Assembly (NCBI RefSeq): GCF_900112765.1
Contig: NZ_FOMZ01000001.1
Coordinates: 186,001-250,000 of the forward strand
Reading direction: 5' to 3'
Length of the DNA stretch: 64,000 nt
DNA from: Actinopolyspora alba
GTDB taxonomy: Bacteria > Actinomycetota > Actinomycetes > Mycobacteriales > Pseudonocardiaceae
Shown: positions 1 through 8,200 of the stretch, piece after piece
Numbering within the stretch: position 1 is the stretch's first letter
Layout: every line of letters begins with the position of its first letter
Position numbers and translations under genes: made by a program
The notes under the pieces: generated by a model
What the model saw: the letters and a program-made list of their open reading frames with translations, nothing else
What the model was told of the DNA's origin: nothing
The model's database searches: none

Positions 1-824
1 TACCCCACCAGCTCGAACATCTGGGTGCGCGAGAGCGCGCACTTGACCGGTCTGCCCGCCGTCCGGCGCGCGGCCAGCACCGTCAGTGCCACGTGCCCGT
101 GCGGCATCCCCTTGGAGCCGAAAGCACCCCCGACGTGCGGCGCGATCACGCTGATCCGCTCCTTGTCGAGGCCGACCAGCGGGGCGAGCAGGTCCCGGAC
201 CAGGTGCGAGCCCTGGTTCGAGTCGTGGAGGGTGAGTCCGTCGTCGTCCCACGTCGCGATGACGGCGTGCGGTTCGATCGGATTGTGGTGTTCGGGCGGC
301 GTGGTGTAGGTGACGTCCACCGTGTGGGTCGCCTCCGCCAGCGCGGTGTCCACGTCGCCCCGCTCCAGGTCCGGCGACAGCATGGGACTGGCATCGGCGT
401 CCGGGGTGTAGACGATGTTCGCGTCGTCCCGGAACTCGCTGTCGTGCGGCAGCCGCTCGTAGCGAATGTCGACGAGCCCGGCCGCGTGCGCCGCGATCTC
501 CGGCGTCTCGGCGACCACCGCGCCGACGAGCTGGCCGCGGAAGTCGATCCCGTCGGACTGCAGCACGGCCAGTTCGGGGTCACCGACGGGGTTCAGGGCG
601 TCCGCGTTGTGGTGGGTCAGCACGGTGTGCACCCCGTCGACCCGCTCGGCTGCCGCGGTGTCGATGCTCGCGATGCGGCCCCGTGCGATGCCCGCCCGCA
701 GCGGATGCAGGTAGAGCGGGTCCGTCACCGGGTACTCGAAGGCGTAAGGCGCGGTACCGGTCACCTTGGCACGGCCCTCGACCCGTTCCGGCCCCTGCGA
801 GGTGGCCCGCGTCGCTCCGGTCAT
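1..824 (-). CDS. paoC: Molybdopterin-binding subunit of xanthine dehydrogenase-family aldehyde oxidoreductase (PaoC-like), C-terminus beyond window
   Basis: This is the large catalytic subunit that carries the molybdenum cofactor and oxidises aldehydes or N-heterocycles to acids. Only the first ~274 residues lie in the window; the frame is still open at base 1. The start ATG (824-822) overlaps the stop of the FAD subunit by 4 nt. The N-terminal a/b hammerhead region (residues ~10-120) is followed by the start of the Moco domain, including a GGAFGSKG-type motif near residue 230. The order 2Fe-2S, FAD, Moco (transcribed right to left) matches paoABC/yagTSR. Family is secure; the substrate is not known. 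Confidence 0.88.
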   Translation of the reverse strand, partial: MTGATRATSQGPERVEGRAKVTGTAPYAFEYPVTDPLYLHPLRAGIARGRIASIDTAAAERVDGVHTVLTHHNADALNPVGDPELAVLQSDGIDFRGQLVGAVVAETPEIAAHAAGLVDIRYERLPHDSEFRDDANIVYTPDADASPMLSPDLERGDVDTALAEATHTVDVTYTTPPEHHNPIEPHAVIATWDDDGLTLHDSNQGSHLVRDLLAPLVGLDKERISVIAPHVGGAFGSKGMPHGHVALTVLAARRTAGRPVKCALSRTQMFELVG

Positions 825-1813
825 GATCCCTCCTGCTGGGTGAGCTCGCGCAGCACCGATGCCAGGGTGTTGCGAGTCATGGGCACCTTGAACTCGTTGT
901 CGCGCAGCGTTTCCGCCTCGGCGAGTTCGGCGTCGGCCGCCGCGCGGAACGCCTCCTCGGTGGCCGGGGCGCCGTGCAGCGCCCGTTCCGCCGCCGTGGC
1001 CCGCCAGGGCTTGTGCGCGAGCCCGCCGAAGGCGATCCGGGCGTCGGTGATGTCACCGTCGGTGACCTCGACCGCCGCCGCCACCGAGACGAGCGCGAAG
1101 GCGTAGGAGGCCCTGTCCCGCACCTTGCGGTAGCGCGAACGAACGGCGAAGGGCAGTGAGGGGAGCTCGACGGCGGTGACGAGCTCGCCGTGCCGCAGCA
1201 CGGTGTCCTGCTCCGGCTCGTCGCCCGGCAGCCGGTGCAGCTCGGTCACCGGCACGGTGCGCTGCCCGTCCGGCCCCGCCACCAGCACGTCGGCGTCGAG
1301 CGCGGCCAGCGCGACCGCCATGTCCGAGGGATGGGTAGCCACGCACCGCTCGGAGGCACCGAGGACGGCGTGGTGCCGGTTCCAGCCCTCCAGCGCCGAG
1401 CACCCCGAGCCGGGTTCGCGCTTGTTGCACGGGGTGGTGACGTCCTGGAAGTAGGAGCAGCGGGTGCGCTGCAGCAGGTTGCCGCCCGTGGTCGCCAGGT
1501 TGCGCAGCTGCCCGGAGGCCCCGGACAGCAGTGCCTGCGCGAGCACGGGGTAGCGCTGCCGGATCACCGGCTCCGCCGCCAGGTCGCTGTTGCGCACCGT
1601 GGCGCCGATGCGGACCCGGCCGTCGGGCAGCGACTCGACCGAGTCGTAGGGCAGCCGGGTGATGTCGACCAGTTTCCCCGGTTCGGTGATCCCCAGCTTC
1701 ATGTGGTCGACGAGGTTGGTCCCGCCACCGATGTAGCGCGCTTCGGGATCGCGGCTGACGGTCGCTATCGCGCTGTCGGCGTCGGTGGCGCGCTGGTAGT
1801 CGAAGGGTTTCAC
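821..1813 (-). CDS. paoB: FAD-binding subunit of PaoABC-type aldehyde oxidoreductase, with extra iron-sulfur cysteines
   Basis: 330 residues, the usual length for the FAD subunit that passes electrons from the 2Fe-2S protein to the final acceptor. The FAD loop IGGGTNL is at ~28-34 and TTGGNLLQRTRC at ~108-119. The segment from that Cys to CNKREPGSGC is the cysteine-bearing insertion that binds a 4Fe-4S cluster in E. coli PaoB and is missing from ordinary CoxM/XdhB proteins; the following ATHPSDMAVALAAL stretch is also typical. It starts with GTG at 1813, overlapping the upstream stop (GTGA), and its stop overlaps paoC (ATGA), so the three subunits are translationally coupled. Confidence 0.9.
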   Translation of the reverse strand: MKPFDYQRATDADSAIATVSRDPEARYIGGGTNLVDHMKLGITEPGKLVDITRLPYDSVESLPDGRVRIGATVRNSDLAAEPVIRQRYPVLAQALLSGASGQLRNLATTGGNLLQRTRCSYFQDVTTPCNKREPGSGCSALEGWNRHHAVLGASERCVATHPSDMAVALAALDADVLVAGPDGQRTVPVTELHRLPGDEPEQDTVLRHGELVTAVELPSLPFAVRSRYRKVRDRASYAFALVSVAAAVEVTDGDITDARIAFGGLAHKPWRATAAERALHGAPATEEAFRAAADAELAEAETLRDNEFKVPMTRNTLASVLRELTQQEGS

Positions 1814-2313
1814 TCGGCGGCCTCTCGGATGGCTGTGACGATGTTGGCGTAGGCACCGCAGCGGCAGAGGTTGCCGCTCATGCGTTCACGGATCTCGTCC
1901 TCGTCGAGTTCGACCGACTCGTCGAGATCCTCGGTCACGTAGCTGGGCCAGCCCGACTTGGCCTCGTCCAACATGCCCACCGCGGAGCAGACCTGCCCCG
2001 GGGTGCAGTAGCCGCACTGGAAACCGTCGTTGTCCAGCAGCGCCCGCTGCACCGGGTGCGGTTCGTCCTCCTCGGCCAGTCCTTCCGCGGTGACGACCTC
2101 GCTGTCGTCGTTCGCAACGGCGAAGGTCAGACAGCTGGTGGCACGCCTGCCGTCCAGCAGCACGGTGCAGGCACCGCACTGCCCGTGGTCACATCCCTTC
2201 TTCGGAGAGGTCACCCCCAATCGTTCGCGTAGTGCGTCCAGCAGAGTCGTCCGGGTGTCGACGGACAGGGTTTCCCGCCGTCCGTCCACCCGCAGGGTTA
2301 TCTCCGAGTCCAT
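1810..2313 (-). CDS. paoA: 2Fe-2S subunit of PaoABC-type aldehyde oxidoreductase
   Basis: Small electron-transfer subunit with two 2Fe-2S clusters. The plant-ferredoxin-like motif GCDHGQCGACTVLLDG sits near residue 45 and the second cluster motif CGYCTPGQ ... CRCGAY in the C-terminal half, the normal arrangement. The ATG at 2313 is preferred because it lies just ahead of the first beta strand; a GTG at 2361 would add 16 residues but has no ribosome site. Neither start gives the twin-arginine leader that periplasmic E. coli PaoA carries, so this complex is probably cytoplasmic. First gene of the operon. Confidence 0.88.
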   Translation of the reverse strand: MDSEITLRVDGRRETLSVDTRTTLLDALRERLGVTSPKKGCDHGQCGACTVLLDGRRATSCLTFAVANDDSEVVTAEGLAEEDEPHPVQRALLDNDGFQCGYCTPGQVCSAVGMLDEAKSGWPSYVTEDLDESVELDEDEIRERMSGNLCRCGAYANIVTAIREAAE

Positions 2314-2505
2314 TCCGAAAATCGCCTCTTGGTCGTGTAGGGCGGTGATCTCGAACGACACCCGTGTCAGAGCGGGGTTCAGTGATCATCGTACGCGCGC
2401 AGTCTGCCCGCGATCCGGACTCGCGTCGAACCCTCCTCGTCGCGGAGCGGGATGCACCGTCCCCACCCGGTGCCGGACGGCCACCGGCGTACCCGGAACC
2501 CGGTG

Positions 2506-2531
2506 GGGGCCGTGCCTCGCGGCACGGCCCC
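2506..2531 (-). terminator. Perfect 11-bp hairpin downstream of the AraC/GyrI gene
   Basis: GGGGCCGTGCC, loop TCGC, GGCACGGCCCC. It lies 22 nt past the stop of the minus-strand regulator and before paoA, so it probably ends the regulator transcript. There is no clear U-tract, as is common in high-GC actinobacteria. Confidence 0.65.
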
Positions 2532-2552
2532 GTGCGAAGCGACGAACTCGGC

Positions 2553-3425
2553 TCACCCGGTGTGTTCCACGGGCAACCACAGTTCGTAGTTCATCCGGGT
2601 GCCGTCGCCGGTCGGCTGGGCACTCAGGATCTCCGGGCCGGGCACGCCGCGGTAGGGGTTGGAGGGGAACCACTGGGTGAACACGTCCCGCCAGATGTAC
2701 TGCGCGGCTTCCGGTGGTTCGCCCTCGGAGCGGAACACCGCCCACGTCCCGGCGGGCACGACTCGCTCCGCTACTCCTTCTTCCTCGGGGGCGGCGGCCG
2801 AGGACACCACCCCCTGCAGGAACTCGGTCAGGCTGCCCTCGGAACGCGACGAGTCGTCGTGCGGCTCCACCGCGGAAACGATGCCCTCCGGTTCCTGGTC
2901 CGAGAGCGGCTTCAACCGCGCCAACCGCTCGGTGCCGATGCTCGCGGTGAACTCCGCGATGGCCTCGTTGTGTCCCTCGTGCACGATCGGCACCTCGGTG
3001 CGGTAGCCGAGCAGCCGGAACTCCGCCTTGTCGACGATCCGGAACTCCATGGGTGTGCTCCCTTCGACGGTGAGGTGAAACGTCATCCGTGGTTGGGAGG
3101 TCAGTGCCGCCCCGGAACGTCTCGCCTCGGCCGGACCGACACCGTGCACTGCACGGAACGCCCGCGCGAAGGTCTCGCCGGAGCCGTAGCCGTAGGTCAC
3201 GGCGATGTCGAGCAGCGAGCGCCGCCCGGCCAGCACCTCCCCCGCTGCCAACGTCAACCTGCGTCTGCGCACGTACTCCGACAGCGGGATTCCGGCGAGC
3301 GTCGCGAACATCCGCCGGAAGTGGTACGGCGAGGTGTGGGCGATCCGTGCGAGCACCTCGATGTCGATGTCGGCGGCGATGTGCCGCTCGACGTGGTCCA
3401 TGGCCTCGTTGAGACGGTCGAGCAC
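2553..3425 (-). CDS. AraC-family regulator with GyrI-like effector-binding domain
   Basis: 290-residue regulator. Two helix-turn-helix motifs (residues ~5-105) include SPYHFRRMFATLAGIP and the second recognition region YGYGSGETFARAFRAVHGVGP, both typical of the Rob/SoxS branch. The rest (~135-290, beginning MEFRIVDKAEFRLLGYRTEVP) is a GyrI-like small-molecule-binding domain, often a sensor of hydrophobic compounds. The start is GTG at 3425 because GGAAGGAGG lies 5 nt upstream; the frame runs further up without a ribosome site. It lies between paoABC and the PKS genes, is transcribed away from the PKS, and could serve either or neither. Confidence 0.85.
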   Translation of the reverse strand: MLDRLNEAMDHVERHIAADIDIEVLARIAHTSPYHFRRMFATLAGIPLSEYVRRRRLTLAAGEVLAGRRSLLDIAVTYGYGSGETFARAFRAVHGVGPAEARRSGAALTSQPRMTFHLTVEGSTPMEFRIVDKAEFRLLGYRTEVPIVHEGHNEAIAEFTASIGTERLARLKPLSDQEPEGIVSAVEPHDDSSRSEGSLTEFLQGVVSSAAAPEEEGVAERVVPAGTWAVFRSEGEPPEAAQYIWRDVFTQWFPSNPYRGVPGPEILSAQPTGDGTRMNYELWLPVEHTG

Positions 3426-3737
3426 GGCGACCTCCTTCCCGGATTCGAAACTAGGGCCTCGGCCGTAGCGTCCACCCGACCTTCCGTGCCCGATTCGGTC
3501 GGCTCGTGCCGGATGCGGTCGGACGGGAGGTCGATCACCGGCGAGCGGCACCCGCGCACGAACCGACCGGTTCCGCGTCGGCAGGCGGTTCGGTGCACCA
3601 CCGAACCACCCCGAAGCGGCTTCGACCGCGTGAAACCGCCACGACGAAAGAAGATCACACCAAAATCCACCAGAAATCCGCCCTGAACACCGGAAAAACC
3701 ATCACGAAAAATTCCCCCGGTTCATAAAAAATTCGCA
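3426..3737. other. Non-coding stretch between the AraC gene and the PKS promoter
   Basis: About 310 bases without a supportable gene. Composition changes across it: G/C-rich to ~3640, then increasingly A-rich with two AAAAATTC runs near 3708-3733, marking the left edge of the compositionally distinct PKS island. No inverted terminal repeats or integrase remnants were seen. Confidence 0.5.
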
Positions 3738-3779
3738 TCAGCGCCACGTCAGCACCGTGTCAGCACCTTCCTGTAGATT
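3738..3779 (+). promoter_or_regulatory. Candidate SARP-type activator site and -10 box driving the PKS operon
   Basis: Three heptamers occur at exact 11-bp pitch: TCAGCGC (3738-3744), TCAGCAC (3749-3755) and TCAGCAC (3760-3766), each separated by 4 nt. A -10-like TAGATT (3774-3779) follows 7 nt after the last. Heptamer direct repeats with 4-nt spacers about 8 bp upstream of the -10 are the known operator layout of Streptomyces antibiotic regulatory proteins (ActII-ORF4, DnrI). The expected start of transcription (~3786) precedes the TTG at 3832. No SARP gene is in this window. The repeat geometry is seen directly; the regulator is inferred. Confidence 0.6.
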
Positions 3780-3831
3780 TCACCGAAACTTCGACACCGA
3801 AAACCGCGAACGAAATCGTCGGGGTGTTAAA

Positions 3832-5286
3832 TTGCAAGAACGAACAGCTTTTCTGTTCCCCGGACAAGGAGCGTACGTCCCGGGTATACTGGACGAGAGA
3901 GCGAATGGGTTCCCACGTGTTCGGCACGTGCTCGCCGAAGTCGACCAGGTAGCCGGAGAGTACGGTTACGGCCCGGTTTCTCCGCTGTTGTCCGACCCGT
4001 CGTCCCCCACCACGAAATCACTCGCTTCGGAACAACCGGACCTGACCGATCTCGCTATTTTCGCCACGAACGCCGCCACCAACGAGATACTGCTCGGCCT
4101 GGGGGTCAAAGCCGATGTTCTGGCAGGGCACAGCTTTGGGGAGCTCGCCGCGCTGACGTCGGCCGGAGCGATGGACGTCGACAGCGCCACGAGACTGGTG
4201 TGCGAGAGAGCGGCAACACTACGGCGAACCGGACCCACCGAAACCGGAATGGCAGCCGTGTCCGCGGACGCGAGGCGCGTGGAACATCTCGTTGGTTTCG
4301 TCGATGACCCCTCGATAAAAGTAGCCGTGGACAACGGCCCCGGACAGACCGTGATATCGGGCCCGAGATCCGCGTTGGAGTCACTGGGGGAAGTGGCTCG
4401 GGCAGCAGGAGCCGTGGTCACGCCACTACACACGGCATACGCATTCCACAATCCGATCATGCGGAACTCATCCGAAGAATTCACGGCCGCCACGGCTTCG
4501 CTGCCGATCAGTGCCCCGCGTCAAGCGGTATTCTCCGCCACACTGGGACGTTACCTGGTTTCCGCTGATGACGTGAGAATGCTGGTGGACAATCACATGG
4601 TAACACCGGTTCGGTTCTACGACGGACTGTTAAGGCTGTTCCGTGACGGTGTGCGCACTTTCGTGGAGGCCGGCGCGCGCAAGGCACTGACGGGAATAGT
4701 CCGCAACTCCCTGCCCCCACTGGTCACCGCTGTTCCCGTCCTCCCGAAGCGGGGAGCGACAAACGATCTGGAACGGAGACTTTTCCCGGACGAAGCGGAC
4801 GGCGAAGGGCCGGAGGCCCCCACCTTCCACAACCCTCCGGAGTCGACCTCGGTACCGGCGGAAACACCAACCCGACCAGAACCGCTCAAGGCCGAACGAG
4901 CCCAACCGGACACCGCCGCGTCGACACCGGAACCGACTCCACGAGCGGACGATGCGGCTCCCGGCGTGCGAACACCTCCCCCCGAGAGCCGGGAAACCCC
5001 GGATGAATCCGAACCAGCTCCGGAAAGCGATTCACTGCTCTCCCGAACCCGTAAGATTTACGCCGAAAATCTCGGATTTCCCGAGGAGATGCTCACCGAA
5101 GACATCGACCTGGAGGCCGATCTCGGCACGGACTCCATCAAGCAGGTGGAAATTTTCGGGATCGCCCGCGAACACTTCGGTCTCCCCGAACCCTCCACCG
5201 GCCTCTCACCGGCGGATGCCAGCACGCTCGGTGAGATCACGAGTCTGCTGAAAAGCCTCGGTTCCCGGGACACGAACGAGGGGTGA
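3832..5286 (+). CDS. Split PKS subunit: malonyl-type acyltransferase fused to one acyl carrier protein
   Basis: 484 residues. The acyltransferase domain (1-~310) opens with TAFLFPGQGA, has the nucleophile motif GHSFGE (Ser101) and the YAFH motif (His206), which resembles the HAFH of malonyl-CoA-specific enzymes. A Pro/Glu-rich linker (~320-400) leads to a single ACP with LGTDSIKQVEIFG, where Ser435 is the phosphopantetheine site; DSIK-VEI is the form found in PUFA-synthase, enediyne and secondary-lipid ACPs rather than modular PKS ACPs. The TTG at 3832 is chosen because it abuts the AT fold, has GGGGTG upstream and lies after the predicted promoter; a GTG at 3757 falls inside the operator repeats. 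It is followed 7 nt later by the KS protein. More A/T-rich than flanking genes. Confidence 0.85.
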   Translation: MQERTAFLFPGQGAYVPGILDERANGFPRVRHVLAEVDQVAGEYGYGPVSPLLSDPSSPTTKSLASEQPDLTDLAIFATNAATNEILLGLGVKADVLAGHSFGELAALTSAGAMDVDSATRLVCERAATLRRTGPTETGMAAVSADARRVEHLVGFVDDPSIKVAVDNGPGQTVISGPRSALESLGEVARAAGAVVTPLHTAYAFHNPIMRNSSEEFTAATASLPISAPRQAVFSATLGRYLVSADDVRMLVDNHMVTPVRFYDGLLRLFRDGVRTFVEAGARKALTGIVRNSLPPLVTAVPVLPKRGATNDLERRLFPDEADGEGPEAPTFHNPPESTSVPAETPTRPEPLKAERAQPDTAASTPEPTPRADDAAPGVRTPPPESRETPDESEPAPESDSLLSRTRKIYAENLGFPEEMLTEDIDLEADLGTDSIKQVEIFGIAREHFGLPEPSTGLSPADASTLGEITSLLKSLGSRDTNEG

Positions 5287-5293
5287 CCGATAA

Positions 5294-8200
5294 ATGGAAC
5301 GTCGGAACGGCACTGATGACCAGCTCATCGCGGTGGTCGGTATGGGACTGGCGCTGCCGACCGCGTACTCGCCCGAGGAACTCTGGAAAGCCCTGCAGCG
5401 AGGCGACAACGTGTTCAGCGAACCCGGTGAGCGTTTCCACCTGAACCATTTCTGGTCGGCCGATCGGTCGGAGCGGGACCGCACATACGCGCGGGTTTCG
5501 GGCTACATCCACGACTTCTCACCACATCCTGGCCTGCGCAGGGACGAGGACCTGCTCGGAGCGAGCATGCGCGAGCGGGGAACACGGTGGTTGCGCCACA
5601 GCCTGCTACAGGCGCGGGACGGCGTCGGATCCGACGAGCACGATCGGTGCGGACTGTACTTCGGTGGCTGGTCCGGGGGCAGTCAGAGCCTGATGGAAGC
5701 CGTCACGGTAGCGAGGTCCCGCGGCGCACTGGGTGAAAGCGACGAGGAATCGGAACGGGTAGTGCGTTCCCTGCTGAGACACTACCGGAACGCACTCGAA
5801 GTTCCCGAGCAATCGACTCCGCACCGCATAGTCAGGGATTCCGCTTCCGGAGTGATCAGCAACGTCTCGGAGTCCCTGGTGGTCGACACGGCGTGCTCCT
5901 CTTCGCTGTACGCGATCGACCTGGGGACGAAAGCATTGCTGGCGGGCGACTGCGATATAGCCTACTGCGGCGGATTCTCCGTGCTGGATCCGAGCATGTC
6001 GGTAATGTTCTCAAAGGTCAGCGGACTGTCTCCCACCGGTCAGGTAAGGTCTTTCGACCACGAAGCCGACGGAACGCTGTTCTGCGACGCGGCCGGAGTG
6101 GTGACTCTCAAGAAACTGTCGAAAGCGACGGCGGACGGCGATACGGTACTCGGAGTACTGACCGGTTTCGGCGCGGCGGCGGACGGGCGGGGGAAGTCCA
6201 TTTCCGCACCCAACCCGGCCGGACAGGAACGTGCCGTACACCGCGCTCGGACCGTCAACGGGCTTCGCCCGGAGGACGTGGACGGGGTCATCGCGCACGC
6301 CACGGGAACACCGGCCGGTGACGCTTCCGAGCTCGGTACGCTCGCCGCCTTGGCGCCGAGTCGTGGATACCCGACTGTCGCGAACAAGGCGGTGTTCGGT
6401 CATCCGGGCTGGGCGGCCGGAGTGATCTCGGCCATCCACGCGATCTCGGCTCTGCGAGCGGAACGTCTTCCCGCCCAGCCGGCTTTCACACGACCGAGTA
6501 GCGACATCGACACCTCCCGCACCCTAATCCCGGTCGAGGAGTTCCCACTACCGAGAACTCGAGATCGCAGGCGCACCCTCGGCGCGTCCGCGTTCGGTTT
6601 CGGCGGCACCAACGCGCACCTGCTGGTCTCCGACGCTCCGGAAGCGGGACGCCCGGACAATGAGTTCCCGCAGCGCTCCGGCCCGCCCCCGCTCAGCGGT
6701 TCGACGGTACTCGTCGCCTGGTCAGCGCTCCTACCCACCGAGCCTTCCACGAAAGAAGTCAGCGATTGGCTGCGCGGTGACACCGAGGCTTTCCCCCACT
6801 CGTTCGGAGAGCACTATCCTCTACCGAATCCCGTGGAGACACGGCTGTCACAGCGCACGATGGGAACGATCGATCGGACGCAACTGATGGCCCTGCAGGT
6901 CACGAATCGCTTCATCGAGGATCACGGGGAGCTTTGGGCCGAATCGCGGGACACCACGGGAATCATCGGCGCTCACACGGGAGTGCCGACCAGGTTGGCC
7001 GATACGGCGTTCCGGTGCTACTTCGACGATCTCAGCCAAACGCTGGAACACGCACTCGAACCGGAGACACTCACCGGTGTCCTCCCTCGACTACGAGAAT
7101 CACGCGACGCGATCCCACCCCCCAGTGAAGACACCCAGGCAGGCGTGCTGCCGAACGTCATCGCTTCTCGTATCGCGGCTCGCCACGACCTGCACGGAGC
7201 CTGCATGACGGTGGACAGCGGGAACGATTCGACGTTGCACGCCCTGCACACCGCGGACCGCTACCTCCGGACGGGGGAGCTCGAACTGGCTCTGGTACTC
7301 GGTATCAACGGCAAGAGCCGCTCGGCGACAGCGATCAGTGGACGGCGCGAAGAGTACTCGGAAGGTGCCTTCCTGATGGCCGTCACGGACGAACGCACCG
7401 CTTCCGAACACGGGTGGCCGGTACTCGCCAACCTGGACATCATCCGCTCCGGTGAGGATGTCCCGACTCCCCGAACCGGGAGGCGCTTTCCCGGGGCGGA
7501 CGGCGCGGTGGATGTGCTCCGCGCCCTGCACTCCGACGACGGTACTACCGACGTGGTGGGCGAGGAGATCACCGTGGCCGTCCGGCCGGTGAGCGGAACG
7601 ACTGTCGAGACGCCGGACGAGCACTCCACTCAACGGAACTCAGCGGAACTCACGCGCAGATACGTCCCTTCACTGCTGCCCTCCCCCATGACCGGGGAAG
7701 GGCGAGTACCGCCAGTACCACCTGGCAGTGTGGTGTTGAGCGATCATCCCGAGACCATCGCTCCGTTCCGTGCGGAGCTCGACAGCCTCGGAGCCGTGGT
7801 GGTCGACGCTGATCATTCGGAAACGACGGCTCAGGACGTGCGGGCGGGAGCGGACCTTCGGGACGCCACCTCGCTGGAGCCGTTCCACCGAGCGCTGGAC
7901 GAAGCCACACCACATCTGACAGTGATCGTCGACCTTCCGGCGGAGCGAACACGAGAGAGTCCTGATCAACGGTTTCTCCGGTTACACGACCTGGCTTTCC
8001 TGGCCGTGCGACGACTCGCCCCACGCTGGGCGGGGGAAACCGGATCAGTGGCGGTACTGTTCACCAACCACCCGCCCGGCGACACCGAGCATCCCAAGGC
8101 AGCGTTGTTCTCCGGGATGATCAGAGCGCTGAATCGTGAGTACCCGGATACGGCCATGTCGGTCGTGACCACCGAGGAGGAACCGAATCACGACGTGCTC

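Noticed and set aside
3757-3831. GTG at 3757 as start of the AT-ACP gene
   Set aside because: It lies inside the repeat/promoter element, has no ribosome site and adds 25 non-conserved residues before the AT fold.
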